64,000 nucleotides of DNA from Sporosarcina sp. FSL W7-1349 (lineage in GTDB: Bacteria > Bacillota > Bacilli > Bacillales_A > Planococcaceae): NCBI RefSeq assembly GCF_038003045.1, contig NZ_JBBOOK010000002.1, positions 186,001 through 250,000 on the forward strand. The letters are read 5' to 3'. Position numbers and translations under genes: made by a program. The notes under the pieces are model-generated. The model was not told the origin of the DNA and searched no databases. It worked only from the letters and a program-made list of their open reading frames with translations. The stretch's first letter is position 1, and every line of letters starts with the position of its first letter. This document shows, one piece after another, positions 7,160 through 15,841 of the stretch.

Positions 7160-8881
7160 TTATTCACTCGGCTCATCACTACCCCGATAACGGTGATACG
7201 GCAAGACATTCCACGTCCGGTATTGGTAATCTTCTGCCCGGAGATCTTTTGGAATGTCGTCAAGAATCTGTTTGGCGACTTCCAATTCGCGTTGTGATTC
7301 TTCCTTGTCTTGGTACATGAACTCGTCAGAAGCAGCCGCAGGAGCCTGACCCACTTTTTCCTCCAAGTCGGAAATGACCATTTGTTGTTGCTTGCGTAAG
7401 GATTCCCGGGCGTCACTGATCCAATCCGGCTGCAGATTGCGATTCGTATCGCCGACATTGCTGTATTCGTCAAAGATATCCTGGTAGACCCGATCAGCGT
7501 TAGCCCGCACATCCAAGTTGACCATTTCCAAATCGAGATTCGTTAAATCCTCGACAGTGAGTGGCGTTTTCCGCAGAGCTCCACCGAGTCTCGTTCTCTC
7601 TAAATAGAACGGGAACATGCTCTTGATCGTTTTACCGACCGGGGAGATAGCGCTTTCATTCACATCCAATCCTTTTGGCTGGATTCCTTGAATGGCAATT
7701 CGTGCCGATTCCGGACGGACGATTTCCTTTGGCGGCATAATCCCATGTCGCAGCATTTCCCGGATTCCCGTTCCAGAAATATTGATACGGTACCTTTCGT
7801 CATGCGGACAGGATTGCGTCGTTGCCGGCGCATCACAGCGGGTACAATAGAAAACTTCATGGAACAGCCGGACATCAATGCCGAGCTCCTCCGGCTTGAA
7901 TTCATCAAAAATACTATGGCTGGCGTATTTATCATAATAATCGCCGATACCCGCATGATCCCGGCCAATGAGTGCATGGGTGCAACCGTAATTTTTCATG
8001 ATCAACGCATGCAGCACCGTCTCCCGGGGACCTGCGAAAATATAAGTGACACGCAACGGCGCTAAAATCGAGCGTCCTTTAGGATAATACGTTTCCAGCA
8101 CACTGCGGTACGACAGCATCCGGAACTCATGCCGGGTATACTCGCGCTTCGCCATCTCGACGAGTGGCTGAAGAAGTAAGCCGTCGATTTCCTCCAACGC
8201 ATTCTTATGGATGTATTCATGCCCCCGGTGCAAAGGATTCGCTCCTGTAATGAACCCGGCAGCTGAACGGAATTTCTTTTCTTCATAAAATGTATGCCAT
8301 GTATCTTTCGGTTCCAGACGAAGCTTTTCGAACGGTCCCCAGTCGACACGGCGCAGCAAACGAATTGGTCCACCTAATGCAACGTCTCCCATACGTCGAT
8401 AGATTGCGTCGACGCCCGGATGATTCCGGTCGGTCGTTCCGAATAGATTGGAAGCACGGAAGTCTTTATCATATTTGAAAATATCCTCAATTTGGAGAAT
8501 CGCAACCGGCTCATTGTTTTCATCTGCTAGGGCTACTTCCTCGCCGACGGACAGTGACTTAATGATCTCCGCATTGCGGTTTCCAATCGGTGCAAAACTG
8601 AGTGGAGCCGGCCAAATCACGCCGTTCACCAAACGGCCTGTTGTCAGGACGGATTTGTAATCCGCTTCATTCATAAACCCTTCGTTCGGTGACAATACGC
8701 CGGTCGCAATCATTTCGAGCGTAATGATCGCTTCCATATCGACCATGATGGTCGGCAACTCCTTGGCGCGTAGCATCTCCGCCTCCCGCTCTTCTCCTGT
8801 CACTACCTTATTCACTAATTTGCCTCCATGTGGCTGCTGCGGGTAATCGGAAAACCTGCTTTTCTCTGAAACATTTAACAT
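7160..8881 (-). CDS. sat: ATP sulfurylase with long C-terminal extension and altered QTRNP motif
   Basis: Sulfate adenylyltransferase makes adenylyl sulfate from ATP and sulfate (or the reverse). Family marks: LSPNEGFM near residue 63, the nucleotide motif NPLHRGH (215-221), GRDHAG (306-311), a zinc-type CTRC/SCPH cluster (Cys346, Cys349, Cys358, His360) and ISGTGIREML. Two oddities. The usual QTRNPxHxxH loop reads ITGANPLHRGH, so the conserved Gln and Arg are absent. The protein has 573 aa, about 180 more than typical Bacillales Sat. The extension (about 400-573) is acidic and helical with no P-loop, so it is not a fused APS kinase. No cysC, cysH or sulfate permease lies nearby. GAGGGGG precedes the ATG. 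Confidence 0.85.
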   Translation of the reverse strand: MLNVSEKSRFSDYPQQPHGGKLVNKVVTGEEREAEMLRAKELPTIMVDMEAIITLEMIATGVLSPNEGFMNEADYKSVLTTGRLVNGVIWPAPLSFAPIGNRNAEIIKSLSVGEEVALADENNEPVAILQIEDIFKYDKDFRASNLFGTTDRNHPGVDAIYRRMGDVALGGPIRLLRRVDWGPFEKLRLEPKDTWHTFYEEKKFRSAAGFITGANPLHRGHEYIHKNALEEIDGLLLQPLVEMAKREYTRHEFRMLSYRSVLETYYPKGRSILAPLRVTYIFAGPRETVLHALIMKNYGCTHALIGRDHAGIGDYYDKYASHSIFDEFKPEELGIDVRLFHEVFYCTRCDAPATTQSCPHDERYRINISGTGIREMLRHGIMPPKEIVRPESARIAIQGIQPKGLDVNESAISPVGKTIKSMFPFYLERTRLGGALRKTPLTVEDLTNLDLEMVNLDVRANADRVYQDIFDEYSNVGDTNRNLQPDWISDARESLRKQQQMVISDLEEKVGQAPAAASDEFMYQDKEESQRELEVAKQILDDIPKDLRAEDYQYRTWNVLPYHRYRGSDEPSE

Positions 8882-9546
8882 CTTGTTTCCCCCTCAATCA
8901 AAAATTGTTGTACAGCATATCTACAAATGGAAAAACAAACTGCATATTCTGAATGTACCCTTCCAAATAATAAAAGTCAAATACTTCCGAAAAATTAAAT
9001 TTTTATTTATATTTTTTAATAGAATTTGCTATCGAACGATAGTGATAATAAATAGAAGCAAATCAAATTCCCAGTTATTTGATTATATATCGCAAGTATT
9101 TCCCCTATATTTGTTTTATTACAAAATAATAGATTTAAGTAAGACACTATGACATTTTATTTTAAAAATTTCACTCAACTGTATTGCAATTTTTATGACT
9201 TTTCTGCCGCCTATCTAGGAGATAAAGTTGTAAAAGCTAATGGATAAGACCCTACAGGCAACCAATTTATCCCTGATTTAACTGTTATTTGTTTGTAATT
9301 GAAGGTTCATATTCCCAACCAACTTGATATGAGATTGTCACCTACCTGTTATTTTCTTTTGCTATTGTTGTGAACAGGCAGAGGGGTCGCTACACTCAAC
9401 ACGATCATCAACTCACGGCAAATGAACAGACCCGAATATCCGCTGATAAAGGAGGAAAATCATAAAAACCAAATAAAAAACCGCCATGTTTTAGTATGTC
9501 GTCTGTCAGTGAAAATTTTTCAAAAATGAAGGGAGAAGGATGATTC
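8882..9546. other. 665-bp AT-rich gap without a supported gene
   Basis: The gap separates the divergent sat and acidic-repeat genes. Many short A/T runs are present, but I found no convincing ORF, riboswitch core or terminator. A ribosome-binding-like AAAGGAGG at about 9449-9456 is followed by no standard start codon and only a few in-frame sense codons. The length suggests regulatory content for the gene at 9547. Confidence 0.5.
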
Positions 9547-11226
9547 TTGGTTAAGGACACAAATCAAAAAAACAAAAACAAAAAGGTTTTACCGTTTGTC
9601 ATGTCGACTTCTATGCTAACAGCTGCTCTATTCGGAGCCAGCGGTGCAGCTCTAGCAAATGAAAACACAGAGGAAACAACTTTTAAAAATCACGGTGCCG
9701 AGGTTTCCTATTACGCAACGAGCATTCCAGGTTCCCCGGAAAAAGGGAAATTCATACGCACGATTGCAAATAAGAACTGGCAAGAAGCAACTCCGGATCA
9801 AGATGATGCTGACGATGCGAATGAGCCTTCCGATCCTCTAAATGACGGAGATGATGTGGACGAGCCGATAGCTGATGAAGAGCCGGCAGATGAAACGGCT
9901 ACTGATGACGAAACTGCAGATGAGCCGAATACGGACGAAGAGACCGCTGATGATGCAGTGACTGATGAGGCTGCGGATGAGACGGGTGCAGAAGATGTTC
10001 CTGTAGATGAGAATACTACTGAAGACGAAGCTGCGGATGTGCCGACTACGGACGAAGAGTCCACAGATGAGACAGTTACCGATGAGGAAGCTGATGAGAC
10101 GGGAGCAGAGGATGTTCCTGTAGATGAGAATACTTCTGAGGACGATGCTGCGGATGAGTCAACTACGGACGAAGAGACCGCTGATGATGCAGTGACTGAT
10201 GAGGCTGCGGATGATACGGGAGCAGAGGATGTTCCTGTAGATGAGAATACTGCTGAGGACGAAGCTGCGGATGAGTCAACCTCGGACGAAGAGACCGCTG
10301 ATGATGCAGTGACTGATGAGGCTGCGGATGAGACGGGAGCAGAGGATGTTCCTGTAGATGAGAATACTGCTGGGGACGATGCTGCGGATGAGCCAATTGC
10401 AGAAGAAGTTCCTGTAGATGAGACTACCGAAGACGAAACTACGGGCGAGCCGGTAGTTGAGGAAGAACAAGCCGATGATACGGCAACAGAAGAAGAGCCA
10501 GCCGACGAAAGTATCAATGAAGATACAGTGTCAACTGACCCAAATACAGATAATGCTAGTATAACAGAAGAGCTAGAGAATGAATATAGATCCATCGTAC
10601 GAAGCTATAGCAGTTTAATTGAATACTATCAAATCCTTTTAGAAGATCATCTGGGTCTAATTTTGCCAGGTGACGATGAAACAGCGGAAGAACCGGCTAC
10701 TGATGACGAAACTGCTGAAGAACCGGCACTAGATGACGTTGCAGATGAGACAACTACTGATAACGACGCATCTGAAGAGCCAGCTCAAGACGACGCTGCG
10801 GATGAAACAGCTACTGAGGACGAAGCAACTGAAGAGCCAGCTCAAGACGACGTTGCGGATGAAACAACTACTGATGAAGGAGCAACCGAAGAACCGGCTC
10901 AAGACGATACTACGGATGAAACGGCTACTGATGAAGGAGCAACTGAAGAGCCAGCTCAAGACGACGTTGCGGATGAAACAACTACTGATGAAGGAGCAAC
11001 CGAAGAGCCAGCTCAAGACGACGTTGCGGATGAAACAACTACTGATGAAGAAGCAACCGAAGAACCGGCTCAAGACGATGCTACGGATGAAACAGCTACT
11101 GACGAAGACGCAGTTGCCGATGAGTCAGAAGAAACTGTTCCAAACACAGCTTGGGATAAAATCGTTGGCTATTACCAACAAGTCGTTTCTTCTTATAATT
11201 CCCTATTCAGCTTTTTCACGAAATAA
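9547..11226 (+). CDS. Secreted, highly acidic tandem-repeat protein
   Basis: A 559-aa protein with a TTG start behind AGGGAGAAGGA. Residues of about 1-38 form a signal peptide (KNKNKK, hydrophobic core, AALA-NE). The rest is dominated by Asp, Glu, Thr and Ala. A 39-residue unit (TGAEDVPVDENT core) repeats about four times over roughly residues 130-290, and a 19-residue unit (EEPAQDD.ADETTTDE) about six times over 410-520. Two short non-repetitive helices break the pattern: YRSIVRSYSSLIEYYQILL near 345 and WDKIVGYYQQVVSSYNSLF at the C-terminus. They resemble each other. There is no LPXTG, SLH, LysM or other anchor. It may be released or ion-binding, like some matrix or biomineral proteins, but no function is established. 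The long antisense frame here is only a shadow of the repeats. Confidence 0.85.
   Translation: MVKDTNQKNKNKKVLPFVMSTSMLTAALFGASGAALANENTEETTFKNHGAEVSYYATSIPGSPEKGKFIRTIANKNWQEATPDQDDADDANEPSDPLNDGDDVDEPIADEEPADETATDDETADEPNTDEETADDAVTDEAADETGAEDVPVDENTTEDEAADVPTTDEESTDETVTDEEADETGAEDVPVDENTSEDDAADESTTDEETADDAVTDEAADDTGAEDVPVDENTAEDEAADESTSDEETADDAVTDEAADETGAEDVPVDENTAGDDAADEPIAEEVPVDETTEDETTGEPVVEEEQADDTATEEEPADESINEDTVSTDPNTDNASITEELENEYRSIVRSYSSLIEYYQILLEDHLGLILPGDDETAEEPATDDETAEEPALDDVADETTTDNDASEEPAQDDAADETATEDEATEEPAQDDVADETTTDEGATEEPAQDDTTDETATDEGATEEPAQDDVADETTTDEGATEEPAQDDVADETTTDEEATEEPAQDDATDETATDEDAVADESEETVPNTAWDKIVGYYQQVVSSYNSLFSFFTK
9942..10410 (+). repeat. 117-bp in-frame tandem repeat
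   Basis: GAGACCGCTGATGATGC recurs around 9942, 10176 and 10293, with a diverged copy near 10059, giving a 117-bp period (39 codons). Copies are nearly identical at DNA level, which suggests recent unit duplication. Confidence 0.8.
10777..11090 (+). repeat. 57-bp in-frame tandem repeat
   Basis: The GAGCCAGCTCAAGACGAC block recurs every 57 bp (10777, 10834 and onward), encoding a 19-residue acidic unit. It is a second, independent array in the same gene. Confidence 0.8.
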
Positions 11227-11559
11227 AATAACTTTATTTCAACCATAACGTTGAAATGAAAAAATCGCGAACCGATTGGCTGTTAATGCCTTTCGGTTCG
11301 TGATGTGCAATCCTTCATTCCCCGTCGATGTGGTCGGTGAAGAATGGGTATTCCCCTGATTATGACTGTCTTTTCACAATTTGTTCAATGAAAGCGTTTT
11401 GAATATGAACGTATTGTGAATTGATTCACAAAAAGGTTTTTTTCTGAATACAATGCGGTATGATAAGAATCAAGTAAGGCATTTCCTATCAGTCCACGCG
11501 AGCATCTCAGTTTATGGCTTTATTGCAAGGCAAAAAACTAAAAGACAGGGGATCATACC
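11227..11559. other. 333-bp gap with two hairpins and a cre-like site
   Basis: TTTCAAC/GTTGAAA (11237-11256) and a 12-bp stem with one G-T pair (11264-11275 with 11293-11304) follow the acidic gene. The second is followed by T residues only on the minus strand. TGAAAGCGTTTTGA at 11389-11402 differs from a palindromic CcpA site by one base. TTCACA, an 18-bp spacer and TACAAT lie near 11426-11455 and could drive the 40-aa gene. Confidence 0.45.
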
Positions 11560-11682
11560 ATGTGGGTCATTACCGTATTTAATCAGAAAGACTATCGAAT
11601 CTTTGAATACACGAACAGAGACGAGGCAAAACAAGCATTGCTGCGTTTTAGCAAGAATGCGGTGCTTTCTTATACGAATTAA
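11560..11682 (+). CDS. Small protein of 40 aa
   Basis: An open frame of 40 codons, starting MWVITVFNQKDYRIFEYTNR and ending in SYTN, with AGGGGATC seven to ten bases before the ATG and its stop embedded in a strong terminator. The pattern (a strand beginning MWV.TV, an aromatic second strand, then an acidic helix with EAK.AL) resembles a group of tiny uncharacterised proteins of Bacillaceae, from memory only. It is probably a cytosolic two-strand plus helix fold. The function is unknown. Confidence 0.7.
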   Translation: MWVITVFNQKDYRIFEYTNRDEAKQALLRFSKNAVLSYTN

Positions 11683-11724
11683 AAAACTTCCCCTAACACT
11701 TTTGAGTGCTAGGGGAAGTTTTTT
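11681..11724. terminator. Bidirectional Rho-independent terminator
   Basis: AAAAAACTTCCCCTA (11681-11695) pairs perfectly with 11710-11724, and an inner CACT/AGTG pair extends the stem. A-tracts and T-tracts on both sides serve the 40-aa gene and the convergent dehydrogenase gene ending at 11751. Confidence 0.9.
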
Positions 11725-11750
11725 GGATTCTGACAAGTGAACGATAATTT

Positions 11751-12689
11751 TCAACTAAACTCATGAACGATCTTCCGATTTCCTTCAGCAATTTTTATTA
11801 AATGATAAAGTAAGGTGTTATAAGGTGTAGGAATATTATATTGATTAGCTTTCTTTATGAATGCCCCGTTTAGATATTCTATTTCTGTTTCTCTTCCATT
11901 TTGTAGATCGTGATACATAGAAGAATAATGATGCGAAGACATATTGGGATTAAAAACATTTTCAATTACATTCATTACCTGCAACTTATCAAAATCTACG
12001 CCTTCCGCTTCAGCAACCAACTCTATCTCACCTAGAACACTTCTAATAACATCCCCAATTATTCCATATGCACCAATTTGTCCAACTGTGCTCGAGGTTA
12101 GGGTACAAAGTGGATTTAAGACTGCATTAAAAGCTGCTTTTTCCCAAATACTTTGTATAACATTTCCTGATAGTTCGGCCTTTAACCCTGATTTATTGAA
12201 TAATTGAATGAGTAATTCTGCTTCTCTTCGTCTTTTTCCTGTAATATGCATTATTTCAATAATTCCTGATCCAGTAGCTTCTACAGTCCCAGGACCATTT
12301 AGATTGGCAGCATATGTTGTAATCCCAGCAAATAATTGCTCGACTGGTACCCATTTGGTCAGGGTTTCTACATTTCCAATTCCATTCTGGAGTGTTAGAA
12401 TTTTCGTCTCTGATGTGATCATCTGCAAACAGCTTTGAATAATACTATCTGTTTGCATTGATTTGCTAAAGATTATTAATAAATCCGCTTTTTCGTTACA
12501 ATTTTCAGGCAGTTTTGCCGAAATAGGTATAAGGGCTGTTCCTTTATCATCAGTGATAGATAATCCCGTTCGGTTTATTTTATCTACATGTTCTTTCCAA
12601 TTGTCGACCAGGATTACTTCATTTTCATTAAATAAAGAACTTCCAAATCTGCATCCCATTGCACCGGCCCCGGCAATTATTACTTTCAC
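11751..12689 (-). CDS. Ketopantoate-reductase-family dehydrogenase (candidate D-2-hydroxyacid dehydrogenase)
   Basis: A 312-aa cytosolic NAD(P)-dependent enzyme. GAGAMG at residues 7-12 begins a Rossmann fold. The C-terminal helical domain holds the family motif with the catalytic Lys (IWEKAAFNAVLNPL). The family includes 2-dehydropantoate 2-reductase (PanE/ApbA) and also the D-mandelate-type D-2-hydroxyacid dehydrogenases of enterococci and lactobacilli. It is the last gene of a seven-gene catabolic operon, 50 bp after the TRAP permease, with no pantothenate gene near. I therefore infer a D-2-hydroxyacid or D-mandelate dehydrogenase role rather than pantoate synthesis. A bidirectional terminator follows. 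Confidence 0.85.
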   Translation of the reverse strand: MKVIIAGAGAMGCRFGSSLFNENEVILVDNWKEHVDKINRTGLSITDDKGTALIPISAKLPENCNEKADLLIIFSKSMQTDSIIQSCLQMITSETKILTLQNGIGNVETLTKWVPVEQLFAGITTYAANLNGPGTVEATGSGIIEIMHITGKRRREAELLIQLFNKSGLKAELSGNVIQSIWEKAAFNAVLNPLCTLTSSTVGQIGAYGIIGDVIRSVLGEIELVAEAEGVDFDKLQVMNVIENVFNPNMSSHHYSSMYHDLQNGRETEIEYLNGAFIKKANQYNIPTPYNTLLYHLIKIAEGNRKIVHEFS

Positions 12690-12739
12690 ATTAACCCCTC
12701 CTGTCCACTTCTCAGATCTGCCAAACTAACTGTTAACAT

Positions 12740-14011
12740 TTAAAAACCCCAAAGAGGGAACATTACTACAATGGGAATATATGTAATGATAAACAAAGCG
12801 ATAATTAAGGCAAGTAACAGCCACCCTGATTCTCGAGCCACGGACATCAGCGGATGTTTCCCAATATTAGATGCAATTAACAATGTAGCTCCAAATGGTG
12901 GTGTCGCCATTCCAATCGCTGTATTTACTACCACAATAATTCCAAATAAGACTGGGTCTATCCCAAGGGCAATAATTACTGGCAAGAACATTGGTACTAC
13001 AATAACCAAGATTGCCATGGTGTCCATAAAAGCACCAAAGAATAATAGAATGATATTGATTAATAATAAAATTATAATTGGATTCTCGGAGAGGGACATT
13101 ACACTCGTCACTATCATGGTCGGGATATTTTCATATGCCAAAACATATGCAAAGAGAGCCGCATTGGCAACGATGAACATAATGACTGCTGTCGATCTTG
13201 CAGAATCTAGAATAATTCCGATGAGGTCTTTTATCTTTAATTCTCGGTAAATAAATAGACCGACAATAACGGCGTAAATGACAGCGACAACCCCTGATTC
13301 TGTCGGCGTCACTACCCCTAAAAAGACACCGCCAAGTAATATAACCGGGGTTCCTAGCGCCCATAAAGAACGGCGTAAAGCATTTAGAAACGTTGAAAAT
13401 TCAAAGGCTTCGTCATTCCCTTTATATCCACGCTTCTTTGAAATCACATAGACAACTATTAAAAGAGACAATCCCACAATTAGGCCAGCCGGAACTCCCA
13501 CAATATACAAATCCTTGATAGAGGAACCCGACAAACTTCCATAAATTATTAATGACACGCTTGGTGGAATGATAACTCCCATCGGACTTGCATTCGAAAC
13601 TATAGCTGTTGCAAATCCTCGACCATATCCTTTTTTTTCCATTGCCGGTATCATTAGCGTGCCAAGTGCAGCTGCGGTAGCGATCGCACTGCCGGAAATA
13701 GCTGCAAAAAACATACACCCCAAGATTGTCACTAAAGCTAGACCACCAGTAATTTTACCAACTAACGAATTGGCCAGATCTAATATCCTTTGTGCCAATC
13801 CTCCTGTAAGCATTAAGTTTCCAGCCAGTATAAAGAATGGTATGGCCATTAATGCCGAAACATCGGCTCCTGTGAAAAGTCGCTGGACCACAATCATAGG
13901 GGTAATATCTGCAAGCAGAACGTAAATAATAGAAGAAAGTCCGATGGTGATCGCCATTGGGACGCCAAGCAAAAATAAAATAATCGTCAAAGCAAAAAAC
14001 AATACAACCAT
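12740..14011 (-). CDS. TRAP transporter large permease (DctM)
   Basis: A 423-aa polytopic membrane protein with about twelve hydrophobic segments, the DctM family mark of TRAP carriers. Visible family features include GVPMAITIGLSS, the PFFILAGNLM stretch and repeated small-residue motifs (SGSAIATAAALGTLMIPAM, ASPMGVIIPPS, ATPPFGATLL). It uses a sodium gradient to drive uptake of organic acids delivered by the binding protein. Its ATG overlaps the stop of dctQ by one base (TGATG), indicating translational coupling. Together with 14011-14487 and 14564-15640 it forms a complete tripartite system. The catabolic genes alongside suggest an aryl 2-hydroxy- or 2-oxoacid substrate. Confidence 0.93.
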   Translation of the reverse strand: MVVLFFALTIILFLLGVPMAITIGLSSIIYVLLADITPMIVVQRLFTGADVSALMAIPFFILAGNLMLTGGLAQRILDLANSLVGKITGGLALVTILGCMFFAAISGSAIATAAALGTLMIPAMEKKGYGRGFATAIVSNASPMGVIIPPSVSLIIYGSLSGSSIKDLYIVGVPAGLIVGLSLLIVVYVISKKRGYKGNDEAFEFSTFLNALRRSLWALGTPVILLGGVFLGVVTPTESGVVAVIYAVIVGLFIYRELKIKDLIGIILDSARSTAVIMFIVANAALFAYVLAYENIPTMIVTSVMSLSENPIIILLLINIILLFFGAFMDTMAILVIVVPMFLPVIIALGIDPVLFGIIVVVNTAIGMATPPFGATLLIASNIGKHPLMSVARESGWLLLALIIALFIITYIPIVVMFPLWGF

Positions 14012-14487
14012 CAGAACCCCTCCTTCTGTTTAACCTTCTTCTTACCTAATCTCCCTACCAAATGAATGATCGTTAACAATCCCGATAGGGGAATCACCGC
14101 ATAAATCCAGGCCATGGAAATCCCCATATTTGCGGAACTCTGAGCTTCCACAACTTTCAGAGTGTCCCAACCAAATTTAATTAAAAATAGGCTATAAATA
14201 AAGATCATAATCCACTGGATGGGAGCAAACCATTTTCGTAATGTCGGAAACTTATCTTCGAATACTGAAACCGTAATATGACTGTTATCACGTACAGCCG
14301 AGGAAGCGCCGATGTATACGAGAGCAATCATCAGAAACCTGGCAAGTTCATCGGACCAGATAATACCTAATTGAAAAAAATAACGTAATACTACTTGCGT
14401 TGCCAACACGGCTGTCATTGAGACTAAAAAGATTATAAGAAATACTCGAGATGCTGAATCAATCCAGTAACTAACTCTTTCCAACAT
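14011..14487 (-). CDS. TRAP transporter small permease (DctQ)
   Basis: A 158-aa membrane protein with four hydrophobic segments. Family marks are WSDELARFLMIALVYIG and the motif SAVRDNSHI. It pairs with the DctM subunit in the membrane. GGGGGGAG precedes the ATG. It lies between the binding protein (76 bp upstream) and the large permease (1-bp overlap). Confidence 0.9.
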   Translation of the reverse strand: MLERVSYWIDSASRVFLIIFLVSMTAVLATQVVLRYFFQLGIIWSDELARFLMIALVYIGASSAVRDNSHITVSVFEDKFPTLRKWFAPIQWIMIFIYSLFLIKFGWDTLKVVEAQSSANMGISMAWIYAVIPLSGLLTIIHLVGRLGKKKVKQKEGF

Positions 14488-14563
14488 ACTGCTCCCCCCT
14501 TAAAGCTTTCTATCTTAAGCTCAGGCTGCTCTTTTGTAGAAAGGCAGCCTGAAGATAATATAG

Positions 14564-15640
14564 TTATTGAATCTCTTGAATTTTCTTCAGTAAATTATCA
14601 CCATGTACCTTATTCCACGCTTCATATGTTTTCTCAAATTTCCCTTCAAACTGGTTACGATCAAAATCGTTGATCTCCATTCCTTTTGCTTTCAACTTCT
14701 CCTCGAACTCACTCTCATTATGTTCGTTTAGCTCTGTCATTTCTTGCCCTGCCTCATAAGCAGCTTCCAAAACGGCTTCCTGGATATGTTCAGGCCACTT
14801 ATCGAATTCCATCTTACTCGCCATGATGAAGCTGAATACAAAGTTTATACCTGTTTTGGATACATAATCTTGGACTTCTGCTACATTTTCGTCATGGATT
14901 ATATCCATTGTGTTCTCTTGCGCATCTATCGCTTTTTGTTCGAGCGCTGTATAAGCGTCTCCCCAGTTCATACTTTGTGGACTAGCACCTAACTCTTTAT
15001 AAGCATTTACATAGACAGGACTCTCGATTACCCGAATCGTCATTCCTTTTACATCTTCAGTTGTTTCAAGTGGTTTTTTGGAGTTTGTAATATGCCGGAA
15101 ACCACGTGCCATAATTCCCATGTTTTTCAAATTGGCGGATTCTGTTAATTCTAAATAATCATCCCTTACATCTGAATCTAGAAATCCTTTCACATGAGTC
15201 CAATTGCGGAACAAAAATGGCAAGTCAACTACAGCTGTTTCGGGTGCAAAACCTGAAATGGGAGGTCCATTAATTACCCCGAAATCCAAAGTACCAAACT
15301 GCATAGCCTCAAGAAGTTCCCGATCTGTTCCAAGTTGTCTGAACGGGAAAATATCAACTTGGACTTCACCATCCGTTTTTTCTTCTAACAAGTTTTTAAA
15401 GAGTACGGCATATTCATGAATATTCGTTGCTTCAGGTGACTGGTGCCCAAGACGTAACTTATAAGTAGCATTACCTGTAGCATTACCTGTCTCGGCACTT
15501 GTAGCCGAATCATTTACAGCCGTATCAGCTTCCCCTTCCGCAGATGCCGTACTACCGTCGTCTTTTGAATACCCTCCGCATGCTGTTAATACCATTAGTG
15601 ACATGATTACGAGAAAAGCAAACAACATTTTCTTAGACAT
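14564..15640 (-). CDS. TRAP transporter substrate-binding lipoprotein (DctP)
   Basis: An extracytoplasmic DctP-family protein of 358 aa. The N-terminus MSKKMLFAFLVIMSLMVLTAC is a lipoprotein signal with lipobox LTAC. A Ser/Thr/Ala-rich linker follows, then the DctP fold with KLRLGHQSPEATNIH, the family segment VQVDIFPFRQLGTDRELLEAMQFG, and MTIRVIESPVYVNAYKELGASPQSMNWGDAYTALEQ, which includes the arginine that usually binds the substrate carboxylate. I chose ATG 15640, 26 codons into the longer open frame, because AAAGGAGG precedes it and the signal peptide starts there. It has its own promoter region with a cre-like site. Confidence 0.92.
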   Translation of the reverse strand: MSKKMLFAFLVIMSLMVLTACGGYSKDDGSTASAEGEADTAVNDSATSAETGNATGNATYKLRLGHQSPEATNIHEYAVLFKNLLEEKTDGEVQVDIFPFRQLGTDRELLEAMQFGTLDFGVINGPPISGFAPETAVVDLPFLFRNWTHVKGFLDSDVRDDYLELTESANLKNMGIMARGFRHITNSKKPLETTEDVKGMTIRVIESPVYVNAYKELGASPQSMNWGDAYTALEQKAIDAQENTMDIIHDENVAEVQDYVSKTGINFVFSFIMASKMEFDKWPEHIQEAVLEAAYEAGQEMTELNEHNESEFEEKLKAKGMEINDFDRNQFEGKFEKTYEAWNKVHGDNLLKKIQEIQ

Positions 15641-15673
15641 AACAATTCCTCCTTTGAAATTATAATTCATTGA

Positions 15674-15701
15674 TGTAAACGTTTTCTCACGGTTTATTAT
15701 A
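15674..15701 (-). promoter_or_regulatory. dctP -10 element with cre-like CcpA site
   Basis: TATAAT on the minus strand (15696-15701) lies directly before a cre-like box at 15674-15687 (TGTAAACGTTTTCT on the plus strand), which matches the TGWAANCGNTNWCA consensus at 13 of 14 positions. The box would cover the transcription start, which fits CcpA repression. I do not see a strong -35. Confidence 0.6.
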
Positions 15702-15841
15702 GATGAATGAGTTTTCAAATTATTGTCTTAATTCTTCTAGATGGAACTTTTGGAATACTTTTTTCGAAAGTAAGTTGAAAATATATAGAATGATAAAAAG
15801 GACCATCACATGAGCTATTTGGAAACTCAAACTTATCCATT

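Noticed and set aside
9798..10595. 265-aa minus-strand frame rich in Ser, Val and Ala inside the acidic repeat gene
   Set aside because: It is the reverse complement of Asp/Glu/Thr repeats; there is no ribosome site, and a signal peptide and promoter context exist only for the plus-strand gene.
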